DNA of 64,000 nt from contig FWCC01000151.1 in assembly GCA_900169235.1 (NCBI GenBank), positions 169,009 through 233,008 on the forward strand, in the 5' to 3' direction. The notes beneath the pieces were generated by a model, which saw only the letters and a program-made list of their open reading frames with translations, was not told where the DNA came from and did not search any database. Numbering within the stretch: the stretch's first letter is position 1; each line of letters begins with the position of its first letter. The stretch comes from Zarea fungicola (lineage: Eukaryota; Ascomycota; Sordariomycetes; Hypocreales; Cordycipitaceae). Made by a program: the position numbers and the translations under genes. Below are positions 22,486-33,400 of the stretch, in pieces.

Positions 22486-24014
22486 ATGGCAAGTGCGCCG
22501 GGCTATTACAATGACAAGCAAAAGCTCGCGGATGCCATAGCCCTTGCCAGAAGCTTCTCCAGAGCGAAGCCAGCAAAGGGCAGATCGGCAACGGAGCGCA
22601 TCCCATCACAACGCTTCACACAACAACCAGCACCATTTCCTCCAACACGACAGCTACGTGGTGCAGGCAGTCAACAGCCAACTCAATCATTCGCTCGTGA
22701 GTTGGGGATCTCAGCCTTGGATGTAAACCATGCCTAACATGAACCAGGACCAAGAACGTTTGATACCACAACAGCAGGCCATCGACAGGCAGTCAAGAGA
22801 CACCAGAGGATGAACTCGGTATATACAAACCAATTCGCTCCAGCATCTCGACCTATGGGAGGATGGCAAACGCAAAAGGAGCTCCCCTCTCTGACTGGGG
22901 GGCGCGGACTGGACTTCTTGAGCCGCAAAGACGTACCGGAAGTAGCTCAGCCAGGCAAGTCACCTGCAAACGAAGCAAACGTCACCTTGCCGCCTATTAA
23001 CATGAACTTGCAGTCGTCCAGTCGGTAGCAACTGCGACGGTTGAGCCACCAAGCGCCCCCTTGCCCCCAGTCCAGCCGCAACCTGGAGCCGGTGGCAATG
23101 CGCCAGCTGAGGCACCCACAAGCTCCGTACTGGATACCTTTTTTGCCCTGATGTCCGAGCATGAAAAGGAAATACAGCAAGTTGATCCATTGGTTGACAA
23201 AATGAAGCAGTGGAAGCTGCAGTCACCAACTCTGGCCAAAGCAAATCCTATTGCAGCGTCTGCTCAGGCACCCCCGCCGATCGCCCAGTTTGCCCCAAAT
23301 ATGACAATCATTCCTGGTGCAAAGGTTATTTCTGACCGGGTGAACGAGATTGGCGAGAGAAACAAGGAGAACATGCCTACGCTTCTCGGCAGCTCAAACA
23401 ACGACGCAAAATTGGAAACAGTGAAAGTCGAAAATGTAGTAGTAAAGCTGCCAACCGCTCCAAAATCTATCCTGTTTCCCACGCCACCCAAAATCACCGC
23501 TCAACAGGAAGAAAATGTCAAAGCTTTCAGGTTTCCAGACTTGGCAGCGATGCCTTCTGAGCTACCACCACTTTCAAAGCTGGATGCAAATATGCCAACA
23601 GCTATCAAATCCCCGCCACCAGGGGGAGAAGTATTCCAGACACCAGTGCCAGTGGTCAACATCCCCAAAGTACCAACTCAGGTAGTCGGGGCACCCAAGA
23701 CGTCGCTACCATTGACGCCTAAAACACCTGTGCCAATCAAGTGTACATGCAACCCTGCTGTTAAACCGCAGCGTGGCCTGTCTTCGTCGCGATTTGCAAG
23801 TAAAGAAGGCACAAACTCACCGTTTGCAAACAACTTTTCAGTCAGTCTGCAAGTTATGGTTCACAAAGACTTCTGCCCTCTGTACAATAAGAAGAGTAAC
23901 CAAGAAAACGGGCACGTTCGAGACGCGAGTATGTCACAGAAGAAGCTTCGAGCCGAAGCCGATCCTTTCACTCCCAGCCCGGTCAAGTCGCTAATTTCGC
24001 GCCCAGGATTTTGA
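22486..24014 (+). CDS. Proline-rich protein of unknown function
   Basis: Exons 22486-22696, 22748-22954 and 23014-24014 give 472 aa, phases closing. The second intron (22955-23013) uses a GC donor in CAG/GCAAGT context and ends TTGCAG. The protein is largely low-complexity: Pro, Lys and Thr-Pro rich, with a short helical segment around VLDTFFALMSEHEKEI and repeated P-K-T-P type motifs that could be kinase sites. Near the C-terminus a Cys-containing segment (PIKCTCNPAVK) and an FCPLYNKK motif stand out. There is no signal peptide or membrane helix. I do not recognise the family. It is convergent with NOC3, 97 bp between stops. Confidence 0.7.
22955..23013 (+). other. GC-AG intron
   Basis: The exon ends CCAG, the intron begins GCAAGT, carries TTAAC as a probable branch point and ends TTGCAG. 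A GT-AG alternative that restores the downstream frame was not found, since a TAA closes the downstream frame at 22998-23000. Confidence 0.7.
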
Positions 24015-24111
24015 AGCATCAGTATGCAGTGTACAGATTACAGCAAAAGTCTGAGGTCAATACTTGGTTTTCGTATTTGAATTTTTGCGAACAAAGATAG
24101 TTTATATACAT

Positions 24112-26211
24112 TTATTTTCCATTCATCCCCTTTGCCAATAACTGATGCCCTTCTCTGACCTTTGGTGAGTAATGTTTTCGCAACAGTTCGCCTTCCCAGA
24201 CCGTCGTGGCAAACGGATTGCTGCCTTCTATACTGTCGGCAAAGGGATTAAACCGACCATCACCCTTGCGCTCTTCTGTATCCCACAAACTACGCACCTT
24301 TTTCCCGTGCGTGTGCGCGACGTCCCCAAGCAGCGCCAGCGTGCCCTGACACGACTTTTCGGGCAGCTGCAGCGTCGAGGTCATGAGTTGTTTCGTAAAG
24401 GCGGCGAGCCTTAGCGGGGGCACAGAGCGGATGTTCCACGCCGGAAGGAGGATGGCTGTGAGGGAGCGGAGGAGCAGAACCGTGGTAGTCTGCACGTTGA
24501 TGCGCTGGTAGCGACCGGCGGCGTAGCTGGAGCTCGGGGGCTTGGTGAGCTCGAGGTTGGGGTTGGTGGAGAGGTCGAGGATGGAGCGGTAGAGGTGAGT
24601 GGTGAAGTAGGAGAGGTCGAGATGGAGGGCGTTGCGTGAGTTGTGGGCGTCCTGGCCCGCAAGGAGGGTGTGTGCTGTGACTGTGCATAGGAGTGCCTCG
24701 CGCGTGAGGTTACGGACAGGTTCTTCGGCGTACTCATCCTCCTCTTCCTCGTCATTTTGAGCTGCTGCCTCGTCGTCGCCCCCCGCGTCGTCATTAGCCT
24801 CGGCCTCGGCATCCCTTTCACTGTGGCGGATCAAGTCCTTGAGAGCCTCGAGCAAATCACCGAAAAAGTCCTGGTTGATGAGTCGCGCGTACTTGGCCAG
24901 ACCCTCGAGGACGGCGCCCATGAGATGCGGCTCGCGGCGCTTGAGGACGCGGAAGTAGCAGGCAAAGACCATCTTGAGCGTCTCCGACTGCATGCGCTCG
25001 CGCTCCTCGTGGCTGACAAGGGCGTCGGCCTGGATCATTTCCTTGGCAATAGCCTTTTGGTCCTTGGCCATCTTGCGCTCGCGCTTGGTGCGGAATTCTC
25101 GGTGCTTCTTCTTCATCTTGTGCGGTGGTAGCTGCTGGCCCTCCTCGGGCTCTTCACCCTCCCTGTCGACGCGGTCACGAGACGCCTTGCGGTTGAACTC
25201 GCCGAGCAGGCGCAGTGCGAGGAATTGGTTGAGAACGGCCTGGTCCACCTGGTACTCGCGCGAGCGCATCATCTTGGTCAGAAGTGAGACGGCCTCCATG
25301 GACGGCCGACCTTCCTCGTCGTCGCGAAAGAGCGTCTCGAGCGCCTGCAGGCACTTTGTGCCGTCGTCGTCAATGTGACGCTGGCTGAGCTTCCAAACGA
25401 CAATCTTGAGCAGCTCGGAGCGAAAGTTGAAGTGCGGTACCGCCGTGAGCAGCTCGCAGGCGCATGTGTAGGCGACGTTGGAAATGCTCTGGGTGCCGGC
25501 CTTGGCGCGGCGGTTGAGGCGCGCGAAGCGGCTGAGGGTCTTGACGTAGCGCTGGTACCCGGCCACGAGCGACTGCTCGAACTGGCGCAACATTCGGACC
25601 TCTTTGGAGATCTGTTCCTTTTTCTCATCATCGGCCAAGGGCCGTATGCGATAGCCGGGTATAATGTCCTTGTAGACGGTCAGCTGTGTGATGAGCGCCA
25701 GCATCTGGATGGCGGAAATCTTGGATGCGCCGAATTCCGATAGTGTCTTGAGACCGCCGGAATTCTCTTCGGGGTTCTCGTTGATAGCCATGGCGAGCTT
25801 GGCCATTTCCTCCTGTGCTTCGAGAATCTGCTGCGCCTCAGGAATAGCAGGGCCCTCGGGTTCGGGCTCATCCTCAGGTTCCCATTCCGGCTCGTCCTCA
25901 CGGCCTTCAAGCCACTCTGTGTCGCTTTCGACCGAAACATCGTCGCCGTCGGCATCTAGACTGCCGAGAATCTCAAGCCGACCGTCGGCGGTCTTGATTG
26001 GCAGCCGTGTGCTCTCCTTGGGCTCCTTCTTCTTGCTCTTTCGTGGTCTCGACTCGTAGTCCTGCTCTAGGTTCCAATTTGAAGCGTTTTTGAAGAAGGC
26101 TTTTTGGGCCTTTTTCCCGGTCACTGGCGCTTCATCGGCAGCTTCTGCGACTTCTGCGACTTCGGGAGCCGTCTGCGCCAGCTTTCTCTTTTTGGACCCC
26201 ATTGCTGGCAT
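24112..26211 (-). CDS. noc3: Nucleolar complex protein 3 (Noc3), 60S ribosome biogenesis
   Basis: A single exon. The start is taken at MPAMGSKKRKL (26211) or the next ATG (26202), since the 20 codons above lie in the shared promoter and look non-coding; about 699 aa against 663 in yeast. The N-terminus is basic, then acidic. The NOC3p domain follows (KISAIQMLALITQLTVYKDI, LADDEKKEQISKEV), then a central acidic loop, then the CBF/Noc domain ending with FATTVWEGELLRKHYSPKV. Noc3 pairs with Noc2 to export pre-60S particles from the nucleolus and has a reported role in replication licensing. It is divergent from RPF1, another 60S assembly factor. Confidence 0.93.
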   Translation of the reverse strand: MPAMGSKKRKLAQTAPEVAEVAEAADEAPVTGKKAQKAFFKNASNWNLEQDYESRPRKSKKKEPKESTRLPIKTADGRLEILGSLDADGDDVSVESDTEWLEGREDEPEWEPEDEPEPEGPAIPEAQQILEAQEEMAKLAMAINENPEENSGGLKTLSEFGASKISAIQMLALITQLTVYKDIIPGYRIRPLADDEKKEQISKEVRMLRQFEQSLVAGYQRYVKTLSRFARLNRRAKAGTQSISNVAYTCACELLTAVPHFNFRSELLKIVVWKLSQRHIDDDGTKCLQALETLFRDDEEGRPSMEAVSLLTKMMRSREYQVDQAVLNQFLALRLLGEFNRKASRDRVDREGEEPEEGQQLPPHKMKKKHREFRTKRERKMAKDQKAIAKEMIQADALVSHEERERMQSETLKMVFACYFRVLKRREPHLMGAVLEGLAKYARLINQDFFGDLLEALKDLIRHSERDAEAEANDDAGGDDEAAAQNDEEEEDEYAEEPVRNLTREALLCTVTAHTLLAGQDAHNSRNALHLDLSYFTTHLYRSILDLSTNPNLELTKPPSSSYAAGRYQRINVQTTTVLLLRSLTAILLPAWNIRSVPPLRLAAFTKQLMTSTLQLPEKSCQGTLALLGDVAHTHGKKVRSLWDTEERKGDGRFNPFADSIEGSNPFATTVWEGELLRKHYSPKVREGHQLLAKGMNGK

Positions 26212-26516
26212 TTTTGCTGTATCTATTTGTCCTGCCCAATGGACTCTGGTCGTCACGGATTCAGCTAACAAAAAGTTTTGCCCGTTGGCAGCAACTTTTC
26301 TGGCATAGTGGCTACCTTAGGACTGTCCACCACCAATCATGCGCAGCCATTTGTGCTCACCGCCAAAATTTCCCGATTTTCTGCCGCATGAAATTCTGCC
26401 CCTCCGTATCTAAAAATTGTGCTGGGCGGTCGGCCGCTGAACCAGCGACGCTGTCAGAGAACATCTGCATTTATTTCTCCAGCAAGTTGTCGCCTTGTCG
26501 TTTTCAAGGCACAATC
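26212..26516. promoter_or_regulatory. Shared divergent promoter of NOC3 and RPF1
   Basis: 305 bp separate the two start codons. It contains A/T-rich words such as CCAAAATTTCCCGATTTTC (near 26363-26383) that loosely resemble the rRNA-processing element of yeast, but no exact PAC or RRPE match. Shared control of two 60S factors is an inference from the layout. Confidence 0.5.
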
Positions 26517-27755
26517 ATGGGTTTCAAAAAAGTATCCACGCATGCCCTCAAGGCGGCAAACAAGATTAAGCGCCAGGAGCTATACGTGCAGCACAAGAAG
26601 AACAAGGACAAGGATCGCCGTGACGAACGATTTAGTCGTAAGAAGGAAGAGGATCGCAACCCGGAGCTCAGGGCCGCGCGACTTGCCAAGAATGTGACAA
26701 AGACACTGGATGAGAAGCGTGTTTGGGACGACGGCGATGATGATAGCTTGGGCAAGATGGTGGACCTGCACAGGCTGCAGCGCCAACGACAGGAGGAGGC
26801 CAAGGCCGAAGAAGAGGCTGCACTGAACGCACCGCTCGACGAAGACGACGAAGACGAGAGAAATGATAGCATGCTGGACACGGATGATGAAGACGAAGAG
26901 GCTCGTGAAGCAGCAATGGAGAAGGCCCGTGCAAAGCGTGCTCGCAGAGACAACAGCCTCGCACCATCCACGACGAGCACCAACCTCGACCTCGCGCCGT
27001 CGTCACTGGCCCTCAAATTCCCCACCCTCTTTTCAGATATCCCGCCGCCGACACCCAAAATTCTCGTCACAACATCGCTAAACTCGACGCTACACGACGA
27101 GGCGCATCTTCTCTGCACAATGTTCCCCAACAGCAACTACATTCCGCGCTCAGCACACCGCTTCGGCCACAAGTACTCTCTACGGGAAATCTGCAAGTTT
27201 TCCGCTGGCAGAGACTACACTGCCGTCGTGCTCCTGAAGGAGGACTCAAAGAAGCCCACGGGCCTGTCCATTGTCCACCTGCCGGCGGGCCCCACGTTCC
27301 ACTTCACAATCACCAACTGGATCGAGGGAAAGAAGCTCCCCGGACACGGAAACCCAACGAACCACTACCCGGAGCTATTGCTCAATAACTTCAAGACCCC
27401 GCTCGGTCTGCTGACGGCCAAGATTTTCCAGATGCTGTTCCCTCCGGCGCCAGAGATCCAGGGCCGGCAGGTGGTTACACTGCACAACCAGCGCGATTAC
27501 ATCTTTGTGCGCCGTCACCGTTACGTCTTCCGTGACAAGCGGGTGACGGAGAAGAGCGTTGTTACATCTGATGGCAAAGAGATGAAGGGTGTTGAGAGTA
27601 TCCGTGCAGGTCTACAAGAGCTCGGTCCCCGGTTCACGCTCAAGCTGAGGCGTGTCGACAAGGGAATTGGTCGAGCTGGCAGCGAAGGCGACGATGCGAC
27701 GCAGTGGGAGTGGAAGGCGAAGATGGAGAAGGACAGGAAGCGTTTCAACTTGTAA
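26517..27755 (+). CDS. rpf1: Ribosome production factor 1 (Brix domain)
   Basis: A single exon of 412 aa starting at the ATG at 26517 (MGFKKVSTHALKAANKIKRQ). The frame is open further upstream but the added residues are not conserved. The N-terminus is basic, then comes an acidic Asp/Glu stretch, then the Brix domain (about residues 175-370) with PKILVTTSLN, a FPNSNYIPR motif, IVHLPAGPTFHF and VVTLHNQRDYIFVRRHRYVF. Rpf1 works with other Brix proteins in 27S pre-rRNA processing and pre-60S assembly in the nucleolus. The family is unambiguous. Confidence 0.95.
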   Translation: MGFKKVSTHALKAANKIKRQELYVQHKKNKDKDRRDERFSRKKEEDRNPELRAARLAKNVTKTLDEKRVWDDGDDDSLGKMVDLHRLQRQRQEEAKAEEEAALNAPLDEDDEDERNDSMLDTDDEDEEAREAAMEKARAKRARRDNSLAPSTTSTNLDLAPSSLALKFPTLFSDIPPPTPKILVTTSLNSTLHDEAHLLCTMFPNSNYIPRSAHRFGHKYSLREICKFSAGRDYTAVVLLKEDSKKPTGLSIVHLPAGPTFHFTITNWIEGKKLPGHGNPTNHYPELLLNNFKTPLGLLTAKIFQMLFPPAPEIQGRQVVTLHNQRDYIFVRRHRYVFRDKRVTEKSVVTSDGKEMKGVESIRAGLQELGPRFTLKLRRVDKGIGRAGSEGDDATQWEWKAKMEKDRKRFNL

Positions 27756-28181
27756 TATCTTGGCGAAAGTAGAGCCTTTTAATAGCGTCAAGATACGAAT
27801 AGAATGTAATTTTACGCAAACTGTGTCACTGCTCTCGCGGCTCATGTAGGTATTCTGCTATCACAGGGTTCATTGGTGCTGTTGTTAACCGCCTTGACGC
27901 ATGCTTGCAGCTACCAGAAACTTAAGCCGAGAGGCAGTGTTTGTAATTTAGCAAACGGGTTTTGCAGCAGGCGCCATTTATTTTCTCGCGTTGGCAAGAG
28001 AAAGCGATTCTCTATCCCACCGATGTCTACTACAAACGGGCACTAGCAGTCCGCCCAGCCAGCTGGCGGTGCCTATTTAAAGGAAGTGTTTTTCACTTTT
28101 CCAACCCAATTCACTCCTTCAACAAGTAATTTCCAAACACTGTAGAACTTTCTCTCCAACTCTCGCACGGCTTAACCCATC
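27756..28181 (+). promoter_or_regulatory. RPF1 3' region and Stc1-gene promoter
   Basis: 426 bp. A TATA-like TATTTAAA lies at 28074-28081, 101 nt before the Stc1-gene ATG, followed by the pyrimidine-rich leader common in filamentous fungi. Confidence 0.5.
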
Positions 28182-29645
28182 ATGAACTCCCAGTCCAACT
28201 CTCGCAAGGGCGCTGCTGCTCCAACACGGTACATGCACAACCCTTGCCAGCTGCTGCTCTTCCCCAAACAAAGTCCTTGCTAATCATTATTCTAGATTCC
28301 GCTGCAAAGTCGACGGGGAATGGAGGGATCTTTCTGAATTCTCCAACGCTCAGCAGAAAAATCTCACCTACCTGACCGGAAACAAACGCCATGTCGACCC
28401 GGCCCACAGCGGCATGACATGCAAGGAACACTCGGCAGGTTCCCGTACTGAGCTGCGCTGCGACTTGTGCCGTTTGGTCAAGCCTCTCGACGATTTTAGC
28501 AAGAACTCGCGCCGAAATGGCGAGCAAGTAAGTAGCACTTGGATACTCACACAGTGCAAACACTCTCTGCCCAATGCACCTTGTGCAGGTGTATGCGTGT
28601 ATTCTTGATTGAATTCTGACAGTAGTATAGCAATGCCGCCGCTGCGTGGCCTGGACCGAGATCCAAGAGACTGATGTAACGCCGGGACCGTTGGAAACAG
28701 GCCACATCTCGCCAGAGGAGGAGCTACAGCACTCCTTGAAGCATCGGATGTTTGGTGGCCCCGATTTCTTCGAAAATGACGACGATCTTATACCTCATGT
28801 AAGTTTGCAGGCATCACTGCAGAGAGCCGGTTTAAAAAAAAAATCAACTGCTAAACCTACGGGGTATAGGCTCCCATTACCTCCATGTCATCCCTGGGCC
28901 TGGATGATAGTGATGGACCGTTTGATGACCTTTCGCTTTCCGGCATTCTCTCCAAGGCCGACGCTTACTCTACCACGTCTTCCCTGCCTCCTCATCTGCG
29001 ACACAAGGAGTCCACCAACGCATCTGCGTCTGCCAGCGTTGCCTCGGCCGAACTCTCGGAGACATTGTCGTCGAATGGACGCGAACCCTCTTTGCCGCCG
29101 CACCTTGTAAACAGGGTCAAGGCCATGAGCGGTGCAGGTTCGTCAGCCTCGTCTACAATTGACATGTCTCTGCCGACGACACTCCTGGAGAACGACTCGG
29201 ACGCGGATTCCGTTGTCAACCGATCGTTCAATGCCTGGGATCCGAATGGAATGTACCAGCGCCGTGGAAGGTCGACAGCGGACTCGGTAGACGAGTCAAC
29301 AGATGACTCAGTAGGCAGCGAGTCCCTCGCCGAGACGGATCCAAACGTTGTAGGCAGCTGGGACAAGGTTGCGGCCGCTCCGGCATCTGACCCAAGCCCT
29401 CGTCGCAAGGGTGGTTGGGTAAAAGGTCCAGAGGTAAGTCCAAGAAGATGCGGCGGCACGCAAGCACAGTGTCTGCGTTTTTTTTCTGGCGATTTGACTA
29501 ATAACTCGTGCTGTAGACGAGAATGTCAGCTGCCGAGATTCGAGAATCACTTGGCGTTGGAGAGGTTTATCAACGACATATACACAGGGATGTTGACACG
29601 CAGAAGCGCTTCCGGCCAATTGGCTGTGAGAGCGATTCAGACTAA
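28182..29645 (+). CDS. Stc1-domain protein (RNAi-directed heterochromatin)
   Basis: Exons 28182-28228, 28296-28527, 28631-28798, 28870-29433 and 29517-29645 give 379 aa. The N-terminal Stc1 domain (about residues 15-100) has FRCKVDGEW, EFSNAQQKN, a C..H pair, then RCDLCRLVKPLDDFSKNSR and, across intron 2, QCRRCVAW. These paired Cys fit its LIM-like zinc fold. The remainder is Ser/Asp-rich and disordered. The C-terminus, built on the last exon, is conserved-looking (SAAEIRESLGVGEVYQRHIH). In fission yeast Stc1 links the RNAi effector RITS to the H3K9 methyltransferase complex CLRC. Whether that holds in filamentous fungi is inference. A RIP-marked retroelement lies 7 kb away but need not be related. 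Confidence 0.85.
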
Positions 29646-30442
29646 TTTATTCCGTACTCGTTAACAACTATGCAGCGGTATTTTGCTTCGTCCTTTTTCA
29701 TCCTTTGGTTGGCATCCGGCAGTTTGGCAGTGTAGAAGTAAAGATTTGCATATGGGTTTCTTTTTTAATATTGAACAGGTTCTGCTCTTAATTTAATCTA
29801 ATTGTTTTGATTGCATGAATGCTGCATAGAGCAAAATCTTTTGGCGAATCCGACTGCACGACACTAATGTACTGTAGTTAGGCTGCCACATTATTGGCTG
29901 GGGGGTTGTAGGACGGCAGATTAATGCCTGGGAGGTGACGGAGTCAATGTCTACCATTCTTTTGCAAGATCTAGCTCACACTAGCTAATGTATGAATTAT
30001 TTAACCATAATTATTGATTTTTCTTTTTTTTTCTTTTTTTCTTTAATAATTTTAGGAATCATTATTCCCGACAGAAGATGCCGGGATGGCTCAACATCCC
30101 GGTAAGTAAGCAACGCCCAAAACGCCACTCAGGCAGGGTTAATTAAACCGGCAAAGTGCCTGCAGCTTGTCGCATTCCAGGCTCTGCGCTCGTAATCTTG
30201 CTTTGTTTGACACCACTTGGAGCCCCCAACATAATTAGACAGCCAATCGTTTTCTACAGCACCAACGCATAATCTTCAGTGGCGCGTCAACCGTTTTGCC
30301 TACCAATCCGACTTCTTGTAACCGCACGCATCGTCCATCACTGGAGTTTCAGCAGTCGACTGGTATTCGGTACGATTGACGACACCAGCCAGAGGCTGAA
30401 GCTCGCTATACCTCGCAGACATGACCGATTCGGCCGCAGCCC
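29646..30442. other. Intergenic region before large disordered-protein gene
   Basis: About 0.8 kb with T-rich tracts near 30020-30045. No coding or RNA feature was recognised; it should contain the 3' UTR of the Stc1 gene and the promoter of the next gene. Confidence 0.5.
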
Positions 30443-33400
30443 TTGCCTCTTGATGCCGCGATTGCCTCCCGCGAACTGTATGAACCCCCTTTGGCGACAT
30501 CAACCGGGCCTAGACACAGGGCAACAAGCACAGAAGGAATGCTCTCGCATCTTCGCTTCCATCGGCGCGGGCCGTCCGCTCCCGCCTCACCGGCTGGGGA
30601 CCAGCAGCCCTCCCCGCTGAGCAAAACAAACTCGCCCTTCACTCCCGACGGCATCTCGTCTCCAGACACACTGCCGCCGACGTCGACTACTTCTCTTGTC
30701 GCACCGAGCCTGCCACCAATCACGCGGGTGACCTCGGACAAATCACCGCCGCTGCCCGACTACTCCTCTGAGCCATTTGCGCCGTCCACAGAGCAGCGTA
30801 TGCCGCCGCCCACACGGCTACCCTACGCGCATCATGATTCCGGTTTCATTGGCGGCGTTGCTTTGGCCAACTACCGACGCGACCTCCAGGCCCAAAAGAC
30901 ACTCGTCACGCCAGAGATCGCTGCCGCAGCCCCCGTCGACGACCAACAGTCTCGCACCAAGCCGAGCCCCGCGGCCAGCCTGCACAGTGCGGCCTCACGG
31001 TCGAATGCCCCCTCGCAGAGCTTCTCCAAGATTTCCCCGCAGACCTCCGCTTCCCCCTCGGACGGCTTCAATACATCCTCGCAACCCACTGGCCGCCGTC
31101 CACAAGGCTGGGGTGTGCATTCTGAGCCAGTCTCGTCATCCTCTGTAACGATAACCCCGATGGAGCCTCACAAGGCCAAAAAGGGACTTCCCTTTCTCAA
31201 GAACCCAATGTCGACCCTTTTGATGCGGCGAAAATTAAATCAAAACATTCCCGAGGCCTTGCCTCTGCCCGTTTCGTCCAAAGAGCCCGAACCTGCCTAT
31301 GATCCACGTATCAAGGGAACCCGCGTCCACGACTTTAGCGCACCAAGACGACGAAGTATACAGCGTAATGATCCCCTGCCACCTCTGCCTGTGGAAAGCG
31401 AGCGTCGAGACGCCCCTGTACCTGAACCAGTAGCCAAAGATAAGAATCAACAGGCCCCGGTTCGTCAACACCAAGAAGTGCAGAGTCCGCCGGCGGCCTC
31501 CAGTTCTGGTATGCGAAATGGCTCATTTCGCGACCGAATGCGCAGCTCCTCTGGCTCCTCCATGTCGGGTTCCATGCAATACGACACTTTGTCAAGTATA
31601 GCGGAGAGCAATGCCACCCGCGGTTCAGCCTCGTATATGCGCACTAACCCCTCGACGCGGACAACGCGTTCCCGTAAAATATCGCTTTCGGAAATGTCAA
31701 GCAAGGACACATTGCCAAGGCACATGAAGAGCACCTCATCCAGATTCAGTTTTGACATGATTGGAGCGGCCAAACAAGAGAAGATTATGGAAGAACGACA
31801 TCGACAACGGCAGCTGGAAAAGGGCGGGCCTGAGCAGGATGAGCGAAGAGACTCAAGATTTGATGACTTTGATGACGACGGATTTGACTATGATGCCATG
31901 ATGGATGATGACGGCCTGGAGGAAAGGATACCAGGTGTGAATGCCGATTTTGACGAGGAAGAGGAATACTTTGAAGAAGAGATACCATATACACAACAAG
32001 ACGACTACAACGACGACCCGGACAATGACCAAGAAAACTTTGCTGGCTTTGTCTTCCAGCGGTCAGATCCATCATCGTCGCTCGGCAGCCCTTATACGCC
32101 AGGCCAACTGCCAACTCCACGAGATGCGCAAGGCCAAGCTATTGGCTCAGCACTAACAAAAGACACGCCGACCCTTCCCAGCGTTCCTCTATCGGCACAG
32201 AGTAATATTAGTGGCATGGACCTGCCTGTATCACAGCAGATTGCCGGTCTCGAAATCAGCGAAGACGCTCCACCCCGAGAAGCGACAACCATGGCGACGG
32301 CGGCCCCAGTGCTTGACGATCTTTACTTTGATGACGGAATCATTGGCTACGAAGACGAGTTCGCCGAGGATCTCGCCGCAGAGTTTGATCCAAACGCCGA
32401 GCCTTTCGATGAATCTATTTTTGATGACAATGACACGGACAAGTATGGTCGCCCTGTTCCTGGCGCTTTTGCTCAAGCGCAATCGCTGCGTCGCGCCACC
32501 AGTCAGTCCAACAAACGAGAGTCTGGCGTGACATCGCGCTTTTCCGGCCAGTCAGGCATCTCGGATTCTACGGCGCAGACTTCAGTCAGCACTGGGATCC
32601 CCGAGGGAATCCACGACGGCACCTCTATGATTTCGCCACCCGCCAGGGGCTCGTCACTTGCTGCGCCATCGCCTTCGCAACGCAAAATGGCCGCCTACCA
32701 GGCTGCTCTGGCGGCCGCCGCCCACGAAGCTGCTGCGTCTGGTAAGTTCCAGCGCAGCGCATCGCCGGTGCAAGAAGAGGAAGACGAATATGAAGACGAT
32801 TACGGATTGGAGAACATGGATGACTACGAGACGCAAGAGTCGACGGTGCGCATCCAAGACGAGGTAGAGTACGCTCCGAGCGCAGACCCATACGATGACG
32901 ACTTTGGGTACGAGAACATGGACGATTTTGAGCTTGACGACGATGCCATTATTGCGGAAGCAAACGCCAGCGCGCTGGCAAACGACTCGGACGGCTGGTA
33001 CGGCCATGAGTTTGGCTTCTACGCAGCCCCTGCCAACCAGCAGCACGGGTCCTACAGCTCCAGTATGTCAAGCGGCGGCGGCGGCGGCGGCGAGTACCTC
33101 TACGCCAGTGGTGGCTTCTTTGGCCCCAAGGGTGAGCTGGCGCGGACGGCCAGTGGCCGCCAGATTTCCCGCGAGCCCAACCTGACGCCGATTACCGAGC
33201 GCTCCGAGTACTCGAACCGAAACTCCATTATGAGCATGGGCCTGCCGCCCATTGTAGGGGGAACACCGACTATGCAGAGCCCTGGATTGGCGCAGCTGGC
33301 GATGATGGCGGAAGAGGGCGACGACATGACGCTCTCTGCGCTACTGCGTCTTCGTTCCAAGGCATGGGGTGGCTCGCAGGCGAGCCTGTCTTCGAGCCGA

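Noticed and set aside
24290..25631. Several minus-strand frames inside NOC3 rich in Arg, Ser, Pro or His
   Set aside because: They are other-frame shadows of the single-exon NOC3 gene.
26272..26516. Upstream extension of the RPF1 reading frame
   Set aside because: The frame is open to 26202, but the extra residues fall in the divergent promoter and are not protein-like. MGFKKVSTHALK at 26517 is the family-typical start.
28180..28707. A 175-codon minus-strand open frame
   Set aside because: It overlaps the first exons of the Stc1-domain gene, whose spliced product is recognisable. The antisense translation has no domain.
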